Source: JAPOXR01 sp965214695 (GTDB taxonomy: Bacteria > Pseudomonadota > Alphaproteobacteria > Rhodobacterales > Rhodobacteraceae). From it: a DNA stretch of 64,000 nucleotides. The notes beneath the pieces were generated by a model. It ran no database searches, had not been told where the DNA came from, and worked only from the letters and a program-made list of their open reading frames with translations. Every line of letters starts with the position of its first letter. The stretch's first letter is position 1. The position numbers and the translations under genes were made by a program. Positions 48,668 to 57,911 of this stretch are shown one piece after another. The stretch is taken from assembly GCA_965214695.1 (NCBI GenBank), contig OZ243967.1:2108001-2172000 (forward strand). Reading direction: 5' to 3'.

Positions 48668-49450
48668 ATGGCTAATCCGCTCATTCGAACAGAAGGCCTG
48701 ACAAAACGGTTTGGTCCGTTCACTGCACTCAATGGAATTGATCTTGATGTCTACAAGGGCGAGATCCATGCCCTGCTGGGCGATAACGGTGCGGGCAAAT
48801 CCACGCTGATCAAGATTCTTGCGGGGGTGCACGAGCCGACCGAGGGGTCGATCTATATCGACGACTCGAAGGTCACGTTTCGCAGTCCGCGCGATGCGTC
48901 TTCCGCCGGCATTGGAACCGTCTACCAGGATCTCGCCGTCAATCCGCTTATGTCGGTGACCCGGAATTTCTTCATGGGCCGTGAAGTGTCCCGGGGTCCC
49001 GGGTCACTCGGGGCGCTCCGCATGGATGAAATGGACAGGATCACGCATGATGAAATGGTCAAGATCGGCATCGATATTTCTGATCCGAGCCAGGCGGTCG
49101 GCACGATGTCCGGTGGCCAGCGGCAGACGCTTGCCATTGCCCGGGCCATCTATTTTGGTGCCCGGGTGCTGATCCTGGACGAGCCCACATCAGCGCTTGG
49201 CCAGAAACAGCAGATGGAAGTTCTCAAGACCATGAAGCGGGTGCGCTCGCGCGGCGATATCGCGATCATTTTCATTACCCATAATGAAGTGCATTCGCGG
49301 CTGGTCGCCGACCGGTACACCTTTCTGGCGCTTGGCGAGGTCATCGGCAAGGGAACCAGGGACGAACTGGCAGGCTCGGACATTCGCCATCTCATGGCAG
49401 GTGGCGTGGAAATGGCCGACCTTGAACAGGAACTCGCAACGATTTCGTAA
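48668..49450 (+). CDS. Single-domain CUT2 ATPase (FrcA-like)
   Basis: 260 aa ATPase, half the size of RbsA, as in FrcA. Seen: Walker A ALLGDNGAGKSTLIKILAG (about residue 37), Q-loop GTVYQDLAVNPLMSV, signature TMSGGQRQTLAIARAIY, Walker B VLILDEPTSALGQKQQ and H-loop FITHNEVHSRLVADR. Because there is one domain, two copies must form the working dimer, unlike the tandem ATPase of the importer at 25-30 kb. Starts with TGAGATG spacing directly after the permease stop. Confidence 0.94.
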   Translation: MANPLIRTEGLTKRFGPFTALNGIDLDVYKGEIHALLGDNGAGKSTLIKILAGVHEPTEGSIYIDDSKVTFRSPRDASSAGIGTVYQDLAVNPLMSVTRNFFMGREVSRGPGSLGALRMDEMDRITHDEMVKIGIDISDPSQAVGTMSGGQRQTLAIARAIYFGARVLILDEPTSALGQKQQMEVLKTMKRVRSRGDIAIIFITHNEVHSRLVADRYTFLALGEVIGKGTRDELAGSDIRHLMAGGVEMADLEQELATIS

Positions 49451-49772
49451 CCCGAATTCGCCGAACGAAATCGACATCAATCCAGCAGGCCGAACCCATG
49501 CATGGGTTCGGCCTGCTCGCGACGGTCCAGCTGCCAGTGACCCCACCGTAGCCACCGGGCACCAGGCAACTCGTATCTGCAGCGAAAAACGGTCCAATCC
49601 GGCACCAAACGGATCGAGCAAAACTTGAACGGTCTTCAGCCCGGTTGCGGGCCTTGGCCGACGGTCACCCTGCACGCAGCCGCGGTGATGTCCGGGGCGG
49701 CAATCTCCTCCTCAAACCTTGTCCCACTGGATGTTCCCGCGGCACCGCCGGTCACGGAGTTCGCCTCCGGCC
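49451..49772. other. Convergent intergenic region
   Basis: 322 bases between two convergent stops. It holds the 34-bp palindrome and otherwise GC-rich DNA without a gene on either strand. Confidence 0.5.
49484..49517. terminator. 34-bp perfect palindrome, likely bidirectional terminator
   Basis: AGCAGGCCGAACCCATG at 49484-49500 is followed by its exact reverse complement at 49501-49517. It lies 34 bases after the ATPase stop and 256 bases from the stop of the convergent peptide-binding protein gene, so it can end transcription from both sides. No clear U-run. Confidence 0.65.
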
Positions 49773-51650
49773 CTACCCCTCCTGGGCGTCCGGGTCTGCC
49801 GGCTCAAACCACCAGAATTCCAGCTCGCCCAGCTTGAGCGGAGGCAGGTTCTCGGGGTGGCGATAGTGATTCCGGTAGGCGACGTTGTAGACATCATTGT
49901 ACCATTGCGGCACCCAGATATGCAGTGCCCTCAGCGCCCGGTCGAGTGCCTTGACCGCAACCTCCAGCTCGGCCCGGGTCGGTGCGCTCTCGACATGACC
50001 AATCAGCGCGTCGATGGCCGGATTTGCAACACCGGAGATGTTCAGGCTGCCGGTCTGTTCTGCCGACAGGCTGCCGAATATCGAGTGCAGTTCCGGCCCG
50101 GGGGTCAGTGACATCGAGTAGCGCCTGATGGTGATATCGAAGTCGAAGATCTTTTCCCGTTCGCGCGATTGTGCATAATCGACCTTCTCATTCGTTGCTT
50201 CCACCCCCAGCTGCTCCAGCGTGGCGATGTACGGGTTGATGATCCGGTCAAATCCCGGGCTGTCATTGAGGATCGTCGCCGTAAGCCGTTCACCCTGCCC
50301 GTTGACCCGTTTTCCGTCCTTCAGCACCCAGCCGGCTGCGTCCAGCAACCTGCCCGCTTCCCTCATTACCGCCCGATCGGCACGCACCGGCCGGGAGATT
50401 TTTGGAACAAAGGCTGGTTCGGTAAAGACCGCCTCTGGCAAATGCTGGCGAAGCGGCTCCAGCAATTCGAGCTCGGCCGGCCCTGGCAACCCTTCCGCCT
50501 GCAGTGGTGAATTCTCCCAGAAACTGTCGGTGCGGCGGTACAAATCATAGAACAGCGTGGCGTTGGACCATTCGAAGTTGAACGCCATAGATATGGCCTG
50601 GCGCACCCTCGGATCCTGGAATTTCTCCTTCCTGAGATTGAACCAGAATCCCTGGGTTCCGGATGGCTGACCATCCGGGATTTGCTTGCGAATGATCTTT
50701 CCCTGCTCGATTTCAGGGAAGTCATACGAGGTTGCCCAGATTTTTGAGGAATATTCCTGGCGAAAATCGTAGCTGCCGCCCTTGAAGCCCTCGAAGGCGG
50801 CCGTGTAGTCGGCGAAATACTCGATCACGATACGATCGAAATTGTACTGGCCGACATTGACCGGCAGCGAGTCCCCCCAGTAATCATCCAGTCGCCGATA
50901 GACGACCCGGCTTCCCGGATCGACCGACTCCACGACATACGGTGCCGATGTCAATGGCGGGTCGATCGAACTCTCTGCGAAATCCTTGTCGGCGTAATCG
51001 GCCCTCGACATGATCGGCATGTTGGCAGCCTCGAGCGGAAGCTTGCGGGTGGGTGCCCCATCCCTGAATGTGAACCTGACTCGCAGCGGGTCAATGGCTT
51101 CGACCTTTTCGAAATCCTTGTAGTCGACGCGGAACACCGGAAGGCCGTCCGCAACCAGCGCTTCATACGAGAATACCACGTCATCGGCAGTGATGGGGGT
51201 GCCATCGGAGAACCTCGCCTCGGGCCGCAAATTGAATATGACCCAGCTGCGGTCGGGCGGATATTCGGCCGACTCGGCAATGTGCGCGTAGACCGCGTCA
51301 GGCTCGTCATAGGCGCGCTTCATCAGCGATTCATAGAGCAGGGTCGATTCGTACTCGGCCGTGCCCTTGACGATATATGGCATGAAACTGTCAAAGGTGC
51401 CGAACCCCCAGCTGGACATGGTCCCACCCCGCGGCGCATCCGGGTTCACATAGTCGAAATGGGCAAAATCGGCCGGGTATTTCAGCTCGCCATAGGTCGA
51501 CAACCCGTGCGACTTCAGGACGGTCTCCGCCTGGGCGCCCAGGCCGACCGCCAACGCGGCCGCTGCCACCACTGCGAGTGCCGGCGCCGGGCGCCATTTC
51601 GCCGGTCCGGGATTGACTGGCGGCTCGGGAGAGTTGGGAATATTCTGCAT
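49773..51650 (-). CDS. Extracellular solute-binding protein family 5, YejA-like
   Basis: 625 aa exported peptide-binding protein. YejA-type proteins deliver oligopeptides (including microcin C) to the YejBEF importer. Seen: N-terminal hydrophobic export signal (ALAVVAAAALAVGLGAQA), mature HGLSTYGELKYPADFAHFDY with VNPDAPRGGTM typical of YejA, RPEARFSDGTPITADDVVFS, QGFWFNLRKEKFQDPRVRQA, AFNFEWSNATLFY and FDITIRRYSMSLTPGPE. ATG 51650 with AAAAGGGG upstream. No permease or ATPase genes of a Yej system are in the window; it stands alone, next to the transposase. Confidence 0.92.
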   Translation of the reverse strand: MQNIPNSPEPPVNPGPAKWRPAPALAVVAAAALAVGLGAQAETVLKSHGLSTYGELKYPADFAHFDYVNPDAPRGGTMSSWGFGTFDSFMPYIVKGTAEYESTLLYESLMKRAYDEPDAVYAHIAESAEYPPDRSWVIFNLRPEARFSDGTPITADDVVFSYEALVADGLPVFRVDYKDFEKVEAIDPLRVRFTFRDGAPTRKLPLEAANMPIMSRADYADKDFAESSIDPPLTSAPYVVESVDPGSRVVYRRLDDYWGDSLPVNVGQYNFDRIVIEYFADYTAAFEGFKGGSYDFRQEYSSKIWATSYDFPEIEQGKIIRKQIPDGQPSGTQGFWFNLRKEKFQDPRVRQAISMAFNFEWSNATLFYDLYRRTDSFWENSPLQAEGLPGPAELELLEPLRQHLPEAVFTEPAFVPKISRPVRADRAVMREAGRLLDAAGWVLKDGKRVNGQGERLTATILNDSPGFDRIINPYIATLEQLGVEATNEKVDYAQSREREKIFDFDITIRRYSMSLTPGPELHSIFGSLSAEQTGSLNISGVANPAIDALIGHVESAPTRAELEVAVKALDRALRALHIWVPQWYNDVYNVAYRNHYRHPENLPPLKLGELEFWWFEPADPDAQEG

Positions 51651-52033
51651 TTGTTGCCCCTTTTCGACCTGGATTCGGCACTGCCTGCCGCCATCCTTGA
51701 CCGAAAGGCACAAGCCGCCGCCCATGTTGCAAGTGTTGTCCGATTCATTGCCCGAATTCAACTGAACTTCCAGCCCATTTCTCCACCCACGGCCCCGCAA
51801 ACCGCTGATTATCCTTGATAAACGCATGATCTGTGGTCCTGGTGCCTGTATATATGTTCCCAGTTCATGACGGATGTCGGCCCCCAGATGCCAGGGTGGT
51901 CATCGGTGCCGATATTGGTGATGGTTCTGTGTACTGTCGGCATGACTGGCAACATCATGCGGAATATTCTACTTGACAGGCCAGATAATGGGGTTATAAC
52001 TGTTCCCAGTGCATAAGCGAAAGGAAGGCAGCG
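51651..52033. other. Divergent gap between YejA-like gene and transposase
   Basis: 383 bases. Holds the promoter of the YejA-like gene on one side and the transposase promoter on the other. The ten-base element TGTTCCCAGT occurs at 51855-51864 and 52001-52010. Presumably contains the left end of the insertion sequence, but I could not find terminal inverted repeats or a target duplication by eye. Confidence 0.45.
51973..52000 (+). promoter_or_regulatory. Transposase promoter
   Basis: TTGACA (51973-51978), 16-base spacer, TATAAC (51995-52000), immediately followed by the repeated element ACTGTTCCCAGTG. Near-consensus sigma70 promoter 34 bases before the transposase ATG, with GAAAGGAAGG as ribosome binding site. 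Confidence 0.65.
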
Positions 52034-53783
52034 ATGTCGATCCGCGTCGAGCGCATTCCGAACAAGCGGGGACGGGCCGCGATCCTGATGCGAAGATCAT
52101 GGCGGGAGGGGAAGCGCATCAGGAAGAAGACCCTGGCCAACCTTACCGATTTGTCGGAGATGCAGATCGCCGGTATCGATGCCGTGCTGAGGGGCGGTGT
52201 GGCATTTCGCTCCCTGGACGAGGCCTTCTCGATCCGCCGTGCGCTGCCACATGGGGCTGTGGCAGCTGTGTTGGGCACCGCCCGTCATCTCGGTCTTGAG
52301 CGCATGCTGCATCGGAGCCGCTCCCGCATGCGGGATCTTGCCCTGGCCGCCATTGTCTTGCGGATCATCTCGCCCTCCTCCAAGCTGGCCACCGCAAGGC
52401 AGCTCTCTCCCGAGAGTGCGACCAGCTCTCTCGGCCCCCTGCTCGATCTCGGCGAGGTCAGTGGCCACGAGATGCTGGAGATGCTGGACTGGCTCTCGTC
52501 CCGCCAGCCCTGGATCGAGCGCTCCCTGGCCCGGCGGCACCTCTCGGGCGGGACGCTCATCCTCTACGATGTCTCATCCTCGTACATGGAAGGGTCGTGC
52601 TGCCCCCTGGCCGAATTCGGCCATAGCCGCGATGGCAAGCGCGGCAAGAGGCAGATCACTTACGGGCTCCTCTGTGCAGAAGATGGCTGCCCGGTGGCGA
52701 TCGAGGTCTTTTCGGGCAATACCGCCGATCCACAGACGGTGGCCAGCCAGGTGCAGAAGATCCAGGCCCGCTTCGGCATCCAGCGAATTGCCCTTGCCGG
52801 TGACCGGGGGATGATCACCACGGCACGGATACGGGAGGATCTGGCGCCTGCCGGGCTCGACTGGATCTCGGCCCTCAGGAGCCAGGACATTCGCAAGCTG
52901 GCCAGCACCGCCCCGCCGGTGCTGGTGCCCGAGGCGCTGGTGGATGACGCGGTGGCCGAGATCACCTCCCCGGACTTTCCCGGCGAGCGGCTGATGGTGT
53001 GCATGAACCCCCGCCTCCGGGCCAAGCGGGCCCGCAAGCGGGAGGAACTCCTGGTGGCCACCGAGGAGGTGCTTTCCGGCATTGCCGCCGCCCATGCCAG
53101 AGGCAAGCCAGGTGCGGCGGCGCGCGCCCGCACCTGGAAGGCGATCGGCCGGAAGGCAAACCGGAAGAATGTGGAGAGGCATTTCGACATTACCTTCACC
53201 GATGGGGAGATGGTCTGGGCCAGGAGTGAAGAGAGGATTGCCGGTGAGGCCAGGCTCGATGGTATCTGGGTGGTGCGCACCAGCCTGGGTGCTGGTGCCA
53301 TCGGAGCGGAAGCGGCGGTGGATGCGTACAAGCGTTTATCCACGGTGGAGCGGGCATTCCGCATGGCCAAGTCGGACCTCGCGATCCGTCCCATCCATGT
53401 CTATACCGCGACCCATGTAAGGGCGCATGTGTTCCTGTGCATGCTGGCGCTCTACGTCGAATGGCACATGCGGCGGCGACTGGCACCAATGCTCTTTCAG
53501 GATGATGAGAAGGAAGGTGCCCGGGAAGAGCGGGCCTCGCCGGTGGCACCGGCCAGAATCTCGGCGAGTGCGAAATCCAGGGCAGACAGCAAGCTCACTG
53601 CCGACGGCCATCCGGTGCACAGCTTTCGCACACTCATGGAGGATCTGGCCACGCTGACGCTGAACGAGGTGAGCCTGCCGGGCAATCCGGAGCTGGCCCT
53701 GCCGCTGCTGGCGGTACCGACGAAGCTGCAGGCCAAGGCACTGGAGTTGCTTGGCATCAGACCGGAGAAGACTGTTCCCAGTG
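51999..53783. repeat. 13-base direct repeat flanking the transposase frame
   Basis: ACTGTTCCCAGTG occurs at 51999-52011, just after the -10 box, and at 53771-53783, inside the last codons of the transposase gene. A ten-base part is found a third time at 51855-51864. The ends ACTG/CAGT are inverted copies of each other. It could be a transposase or repressor site; coincidence is possible for the copy inside the gene. Confidence 0.45.
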
Positions 53784-53812
53784 TGAAGACAGGCAGCCCA
53801 ATGGCCGCCTGA
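52034..53812 (+). mobile_element. IS1634-type transposase gene (IS4 group)
   Basis: 592 aa DDE transposase, full length for the IS1634 family. Seen: SIRVERIPNKRGRAAILMRRSW at the N-terminus in parts, first catalytic Asp in LILYDVSSSYMEG, GKRGKRQITYGLLCAEDGCPVAIEVF in parts with the GNTADPQT motif, second Asp in IALAGDRGMITTARI, and the YREK-like region YKRLSTVERAFRMAKSDLAIRPIHV shown by TVERAFRMAKSDL. No stop or frameshift, so it may be active. ATG 52034 with AGGAAGG upstream and a strong promoter. Terminal repeats not identified, so only the gene is given, not the whole element. Confidence 0.92.
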
Positions 53813-54068
53813 CTGACAAAACGTTGAAAATCAGCGGGATAGCTCACGGAGTCCTGCTTGCGGTGTCCTGGAAGTTCAGATTCAACTGGAAGAACGGGGC
53901 AGGTCCTCGAGGCTGGCGAATGCGCCTCCGCCAGCACCCCGGAGACCGGCGCCGCCATGCTGGTATCCGGAAGAAACAATCCTCCTGCCATCCATCTCGG
54001 GGGCCGTAAAGGCTGGCAGCCGATGCAGGAAGAGAGACCGGTTCGCGGCTGTCATGGCTCAGGCTATC

Positions 54069-54097
54069 GGATAGTGATTGGACCATGTCACATATCC
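54069..54097. promoter_or_regulatory. Imperfect inverted repeat over the antitoxin start
   Basis: GGATAGTGA (54069-54077) and TCACATATCC (54088-54097) pair with one bulge and bracket the ATG at 54085. Self-repressing antitoxins often bind such sites; the position over the start codon is unusual and the call is tentative. Confidence 0.3.
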
Positions 54098-54705
54098 AAA
54101 TCCATTCCATTCGAAGTCCATTCGATGAACCGCGGCTTGCATCTGCAGCCATCGCGGCATTGAGTCGCGCCGACGCAATGGGCCTGCTGTCTCAACAGAT
54201 AACCTGCCTTGACGACAATGCCATGCAGGGACTTCAAGCAGCTATGGCCGAGGCCGGCATCGGCCACGCATTGATTGCCAGGCTCGGTCACCCGTTGCAC
54301 TCCGATCCCGACCAACTCTCGGAGTTGTTGGATCATATCGGTGACGCTCTCGAGCAGTCGCCTGCCCCGGAGCAGGAGTGGCGTATCCTGCAGCATGTCC
54401 TGGGGCTGGACATGCTGGCTCGTCTCCTGAACATTTCTCATTCCAGCGCACGACGCTACTTGTCAGGAAGCCGCGCAACTCCCGACACGGTCACGAACCG
54501 CCTGCACTTTCTCGCCCTCCTGGTCGGCGACTTGTCCGGAGCTTACAATGACATCGGAGTCCGGCGCTGGTTCGAGCGGCGGCGCGAGCGACTGGACGGC
54601 AACACTCCAGCACAGGCGCTGGGTGCGCAGTGGTCGCCAGATGATGCCGGCCCTCGCAGCGTTCAGAGCCTCGCCAGCGCTCTCAGGACATCTCCGGTCA
54701 CGTGA
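54085..54705 (+). CDS. Xre/MbcA/ParS-type antitoxin of a RES system
   Basis: 206 aa DNA-binding antitoxin. Seen: helix-turn-helix region about residues 90-145 (ILQHVLGLDMLARLLNISHSSARRYLSGSRATP given by LARLLNISHSSARRYLSG), RLHFLALLVGDLSGAYND, and the C-terminal toxin-binding part GVRRWFERRRERLDG with TPAQALGAQWSPDD. This architecture matches antitoxins paired with RES-domain toxins. The following frame overlaps its stop (GTGA) and encodes RES residues, which confirms the pairing. It lies about 270 bases after the transposase. Confidence 0.85.
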   Translation: MSHIQIHSIRSPFDEPRLASAAIAALSRADAMGLLSQQITCLDDNAMQGLQAAMAEAGIGHALIARLGHPLHSDPDQLSELLDHIGDALEQSPAPEQEWRILQHVLGLDMLARLLNISHSSARRYLSGSRATPDTVTNRLHFLALLVGDLSGAYNDIGVRRWFERRRERLDGNTPAQALGAQWSPDDAGPRSVQSLASALRTSPVT

Positions 54706-55214
54706 CCCGGCACGCCGATTTCCGCTTTCCCCTCCTGCGTCAGGATTCATCCCGGACTGCCGGCCGATGAAATGCTGCAGGTGAACTGACCCACTATTTC
54801 TGTGATACCCCCGATGGTGCCCGGGCCGAGTTTCTTCGACATGAGGAAATTGTCGATTCGGAGGATCTCCCCACCATTCGCCGTGCAATCTGGGCCGTTG
54901 AAATTGGAGAGTCTCCACCACTTTTGCCCGATCTGCCGCACGAGGTCTTGGCAGGCGGGCCGAAGCATTGGCCGACATGCCAGGCGTTCGCCCAATCCCG
55001 TCGAACAGAAGTGGACGGATTCACCGCGCCCTCTGCCGCGCTGCGCCCGGGCGGTGCGCATGGATGGCGCACAGATGGCGGCATGCATCCCGGCCCTGGT
55101 CGGGACGGCAAGGTTTTTGTCCTGTTCGGCCCGCGCCCCGACCTTGTTGGCTGGCCAGCAGCCATCGAGGGAAGACCGGACAAGGAATTGCTTGTTCATG
55201 TGCACCGCCTCTGA
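54702..55214 (+). pseudogene. RES-domain toxin with in-frame TGA
   Basis: A continuous frame from GTG 54702 (overlapping the antitoxin stop as GTGA) to TGA 55214 reads as a RES toxin except for TGA at 54768, codon 23. Before the stop: RHADFRFPLLRQDSSRTAGR; after it: AAGELTHYFCDTPDGARAEF, FLRHEEIVDSEDLPTIRRA, IWAVEIGE, APSAALRPGGAHGWRTDGG and VFVLFGPRPDLVGW. In RES proteins the catalytic Arg is followed by Trp (RW); here the codon after GR is TGA where TGG is expected, a single G-to-A change. RES toxins degrade NAD+. Unless the stop is suppressed or a sequencing error, the toxin is dead and the antitoxin is left alone. Confidence 0.75.
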
Positions 55215-55500
55215 CGCCAAACCGTCGACGCCGCGGGCGTCAATGCAAGCCAGCCCAAACTCACAATCATCCAGCCCTGCAATCGAGCCCAATTCCGGGG
55301 AGAGAGACCTGCCGGAAGGCGCGACAAGGCAATTGGCACCCTCATGGCTCCGTATCAGGACAAATGTCCGCATGCAGGCAAGGTTCTGACGGCGAGGGCA
55401 ACGCCAAGTGGACGATTTGCATGCGGCAGCGGCAGGTTCACACCTGCTGCATGCCATGACGATCCGGATTCACGCCGAAGTCGGGCCGTCTGGGCGATCC

Positions 55501-56496
55501 TCAGCCATGCATGCGTTTCTTGCGGGCCCGCACGGCTTGCGTCGCTTCGGGGCTGCCGTCATGGTAGGAGCCGAACCAGTTATCCCAGGGCATTTCCGGG
55601 TTGCCGTAATTGCACTCGAAATAGCGGTGGTGCAGCTGGTGGTGAAAGGACCCGATCCTCAGCTTTGACTTCTCGCCCAGCACCAGGTTTTCGAAGCCGG
55701 CATGCGAGGTCGCGGTCGCCAGCGACAACCAGTATCCGAGGAAGATGAAATGAACGGGGTGGGCAGGCAACACCAGGAATATCAGCAGCAGCCCCAGATA
55801 GCCGACATGCTCGATCGGATGCATCGACAACCCCGACCATGGAGCGATTGAATTGCTGCGGTGGTGCACCGAATGGACCCGCCGATAAATCCACGGGATA
55901 TGCAGCGCCCGGTGCAGCCAGTAGAAATGGAATGACTGGATGACCGGCATCAGCGGGAACAGGAGGATGAACCAGACCGGATTGTCGCTGAAGGTGATCG
56001 TCGGTGCCCAGCCATTGGCGTAGGCCATCCACAGGATGACCGCATAGATCGTCCATACCGTCACACCGGACAGCAATGTATGAGTGACGTTGTCCCAATA
56101 CTGGTCATTGAACAGGAAGGTCCTGTTGTTGCGGGCCAGCCCCCTCCGATCGTATTTGTAGGTCTCGCCCTGGCGCTTCCAACCGTAGAGCCAGACATGA
56201 AGCCCCTGGGCAAAGACCGTCATCAGGATGATGTTGAGCGCCCAGATCTTGAATACCCAGCCCCATTGCAGGGTCGTCATCACATCCAGCTCCGGCTTGA
56301 TCCAGATCCATGTGACCCAAGCCATCAACGCATAGATCGTGAACTCGGTCGCTGGCAGCCAGTTCGTGGCAAACCAGCGCAAGGTGGCGATGGGCCTCGG
56401 AGGCCAGGAAAACAACGGGGTCACCGCGACCGGCAAATCCGGGTGCCAATTCCAGTCCTTGCTGGATCCCGCCTTTAAGTTGTCATCTGCTGACAT
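55501..56496 (-). CDS. Fatty acid hydroxylase/sterol desaturase family protein
   Basis: 331 aa membrane di-iron enzyme. Seen: four or more hydrophobic segments and the histidine clusters that bind iron, HRALH (about residue 193), HSVHHRS (about 206) and HHQLHHRYFECNYG (about 290). The family hydroxylates or desaturates fatty acyl chains, sterols or carotenoids; the substrate is not readable. ATG 56496. Upstream neighbour on the same strand is the NDUFA9-like gene, 180 bases away; downstream lies the toxin remnant on the other strand. Confidence 0.92.
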   Translation of the reverse strand: MSADDNLKAGSSKDWNWHPDLPVAVTPLFSWPPRPIATLRWFATNWLPATEFTIYALMAWVTWIWIKPELDVMTTLQWGWVFKIWALNIILMTVFAQGLHVWLYGWKRQGETYKYDRRGLARNNRTFLFNDQYWDNVTHTLLSGVTVWTIYAVILWMAYANGWAPTITFSDNPVWFILLFPLMPVIQSFHFYWLHRALHIPWIYRRVHSVHHRSNSIAPWSGLSMHPIEHVGYLGLLLIFLVLPAHPVHFIFLGYWLSLATATSHAGFENLVLGEKSKLRIGSFHHQLHHRYFECNYGNPEMPWDNWFGSYHDGSPEATQAVRARKKRMHG

Positions 56497-56676
56497 GGCA
56501 GCCGCCGGGAATCAATGTCGCACTGATTGAAGCCTACACCCGGATTCGCAATTGGCAAATAAAATTTGTTTATGCCAGCTGCCGACACACTCACTGCCAA
56601 GACAGGAGGTTCCTGGCTGGCATTCACCGTCTTTGCCTGTTGGACGTGGCGTCACCCGACCCCGATCGGTTGCCGG

Positions 56677-57675
56677 TCAGCCGGCATCCTCGCCGGGGCT
56701 GATGATCCGGGCCGATTCATGGATCGACGTGTACTGGCCGGCAGGCCTGAAACGGTAGAGATAGCTCTCCAGCACCGCGTCCATGGGCGTTGGCACAAGG
56801 CCAAGCCGGTCAAGAGACTGCGCCCCTGGGCCGACCACATTGTCGGTTGCCAATTGCCGTATCTGGTCCCTGGTCAGGAACTTGTTCACGAACAATCCAC
56901 CGCTCAGCAGCTGGAGCATCTCGAATTTGAAGGCTGCAACCCCGGCTATCGGTGCCGGCAGGTCAAGGACAAGGCGGCGCCGGCGAATGACCGCAAGCAT
57001 CTTTTGTACCAGGCCCCGGAATGACAGGATTTCCGGCCCACCGAGCTCGCAAATCCCGCTAACCGAACGGTCGCTGACCGCCAGGCACACGGCACGGGCA
57101 ACATCATCCACGTAGACCGGCTGAAACCGGGTATCGGCACTGACAATCGGCACGAAGGGGAACCAGCGGGCCATGGCGGCAAACCTGTTGAAGAACATGT
57201 CCTCGGTTCCGAACACGATCGAGGGGCGCATGATGACCACATCGCCGTGCCTGTCGCCAACGACCCTCTCCCCGGCGCCCTTGGTCCGGAAGTAGTGGCT
57301 GTCGCTGTCCGGGTCAGCACCCAGGGCAGACACATGAACCAGCCTCCCGGCCCCGGCCGCCGCCGCAGCAGCAGCAATGGCGGCAGCCCCGGTTTCGTGT
57401 ATGGCCGCAAAGCGCTGCTTGCCATGTTCGGCCAGGATTCCCACGCAATTGACCACGGCATCGGCACCATCCACCGCCGCCGCCACCGATTCCGGGTAGC
57501 GGATATTGGCCTGGACCGGCTCAACCTGGCCGGGCACGCCATATGTGCGGACAAAAAGTGCCTCGTTCGGGCGGCGCACCGCCACCCTGACGCGCCAGCC
57601 GGATCTTGCCAATCTCTGGGCAATGTAACGGCCGACAAATCCCGACCCGCCAAATATGGTTGCTATTCCGGCCAA
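56677..57675 (-). CDS. Complex I NDUFA9-like NAD(P)-binding protein
   Basis: 332 aa atypical short-chain dehydrogenase/epimerase. Seen: Rossmann motif IATIFGGSGFVGRYIAQRLA at the start, VNCVGILAEHGKQRF, LVHVSALGADPDSDSHYFRTKG, MRPSIVFGTEDMFFNRFA and FQPVYVDDVARAV, the layout of the NDUFA9 group, an accessory subunit of complex I in mitochondria and some alphaproteobacteria. The start is TTG at 57675 with GGAAGAG upstream; no ATG fits. Next to the tRNA-Leu gene on the same strand. Confidence 0.9.
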   Translation of the reverse strand: MAGIATIFGGSGFVGRYIAQRLARSGWRVRVAVRRPNEALFVRTYGVPGQVEPVQANIRYPESVAAAVDGADAVVNCVGILAEHGKQRFAAIHETGAAAIAAAAAAAGAGRLVHVSALGADPDSDSHYFRTKGAGERVVGDRHGDVVIMRPSIVFGTEDMFFNRFAAMARWFPFVPIVSADTRFQPVYVDDVARAVCLAVSDRSVSGICELGGPEILSFRGLVQKMLAVIRRRRLVLDLPAPIAGVAAFKFEMLQLLSGGLFVNKFLTRDQIRQLATDNVVGPGAQSLDRLGLVPTPMDAVLESYLYRFRPAGQYTSIHESARIISPGEDAG

Positions 57676-57824
57676 GTCTCTTCCGCTCGACTGTCAATCC
57701 GGCTCAATTACTCCCCGCGCCCTTCAGTGACAAGATCAAACCAACCCCGACCCGGCCGGGCCGGCATTGGCCAGGCTGACTCGGGTCAGGTCGCGGCATC
57801 GCCATCCGGCCATGTCTGGATGAT

Positions 57825-57911
57825 TGGTGCCCAGGAGAGGACTCGAACCTCCACGCCCATACAGGCACTAGCACCTGAAGCTAGCGCGTCTACCAATTCC
57901 GCCACCTGGGC
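57825..57911 (-). tRNA. tRNA-Leu (anticodon CAG)
   Basis: Minus-strand class II tRNA. Acceptor stem GCCCAGG (57905-57911) pairs with CCTGGGC (57829-57835), discriminator A, and CCA is encoded (57825-57827). The D arm reads TGGCGGAATTGGTAGACGC, the anticodon stem CTAGC/GCTAG frames the loop TTCAGGT with anticodon CAG, a variable arm follows (TGCCTGTATGGGC), and the T arm contains GGTTCGAGTCC. All standard parts are present. Confidence 0.97.

Noticed and set aside
54768..54770. Selenocysteine recoding of the in-frame TGA in the RES toxin
   Set aside because: RES proteins carry Trp, not Cys, at this place, and no clear downstream stem-loop of SECIS type was seen; a nonsense change is simpler.
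54747..55457. Minus-strand frame opposite the RES toxin
   Set aside because: The plus strand shows RES family blocks in order; the minus-strand reading has no recognisable motif.
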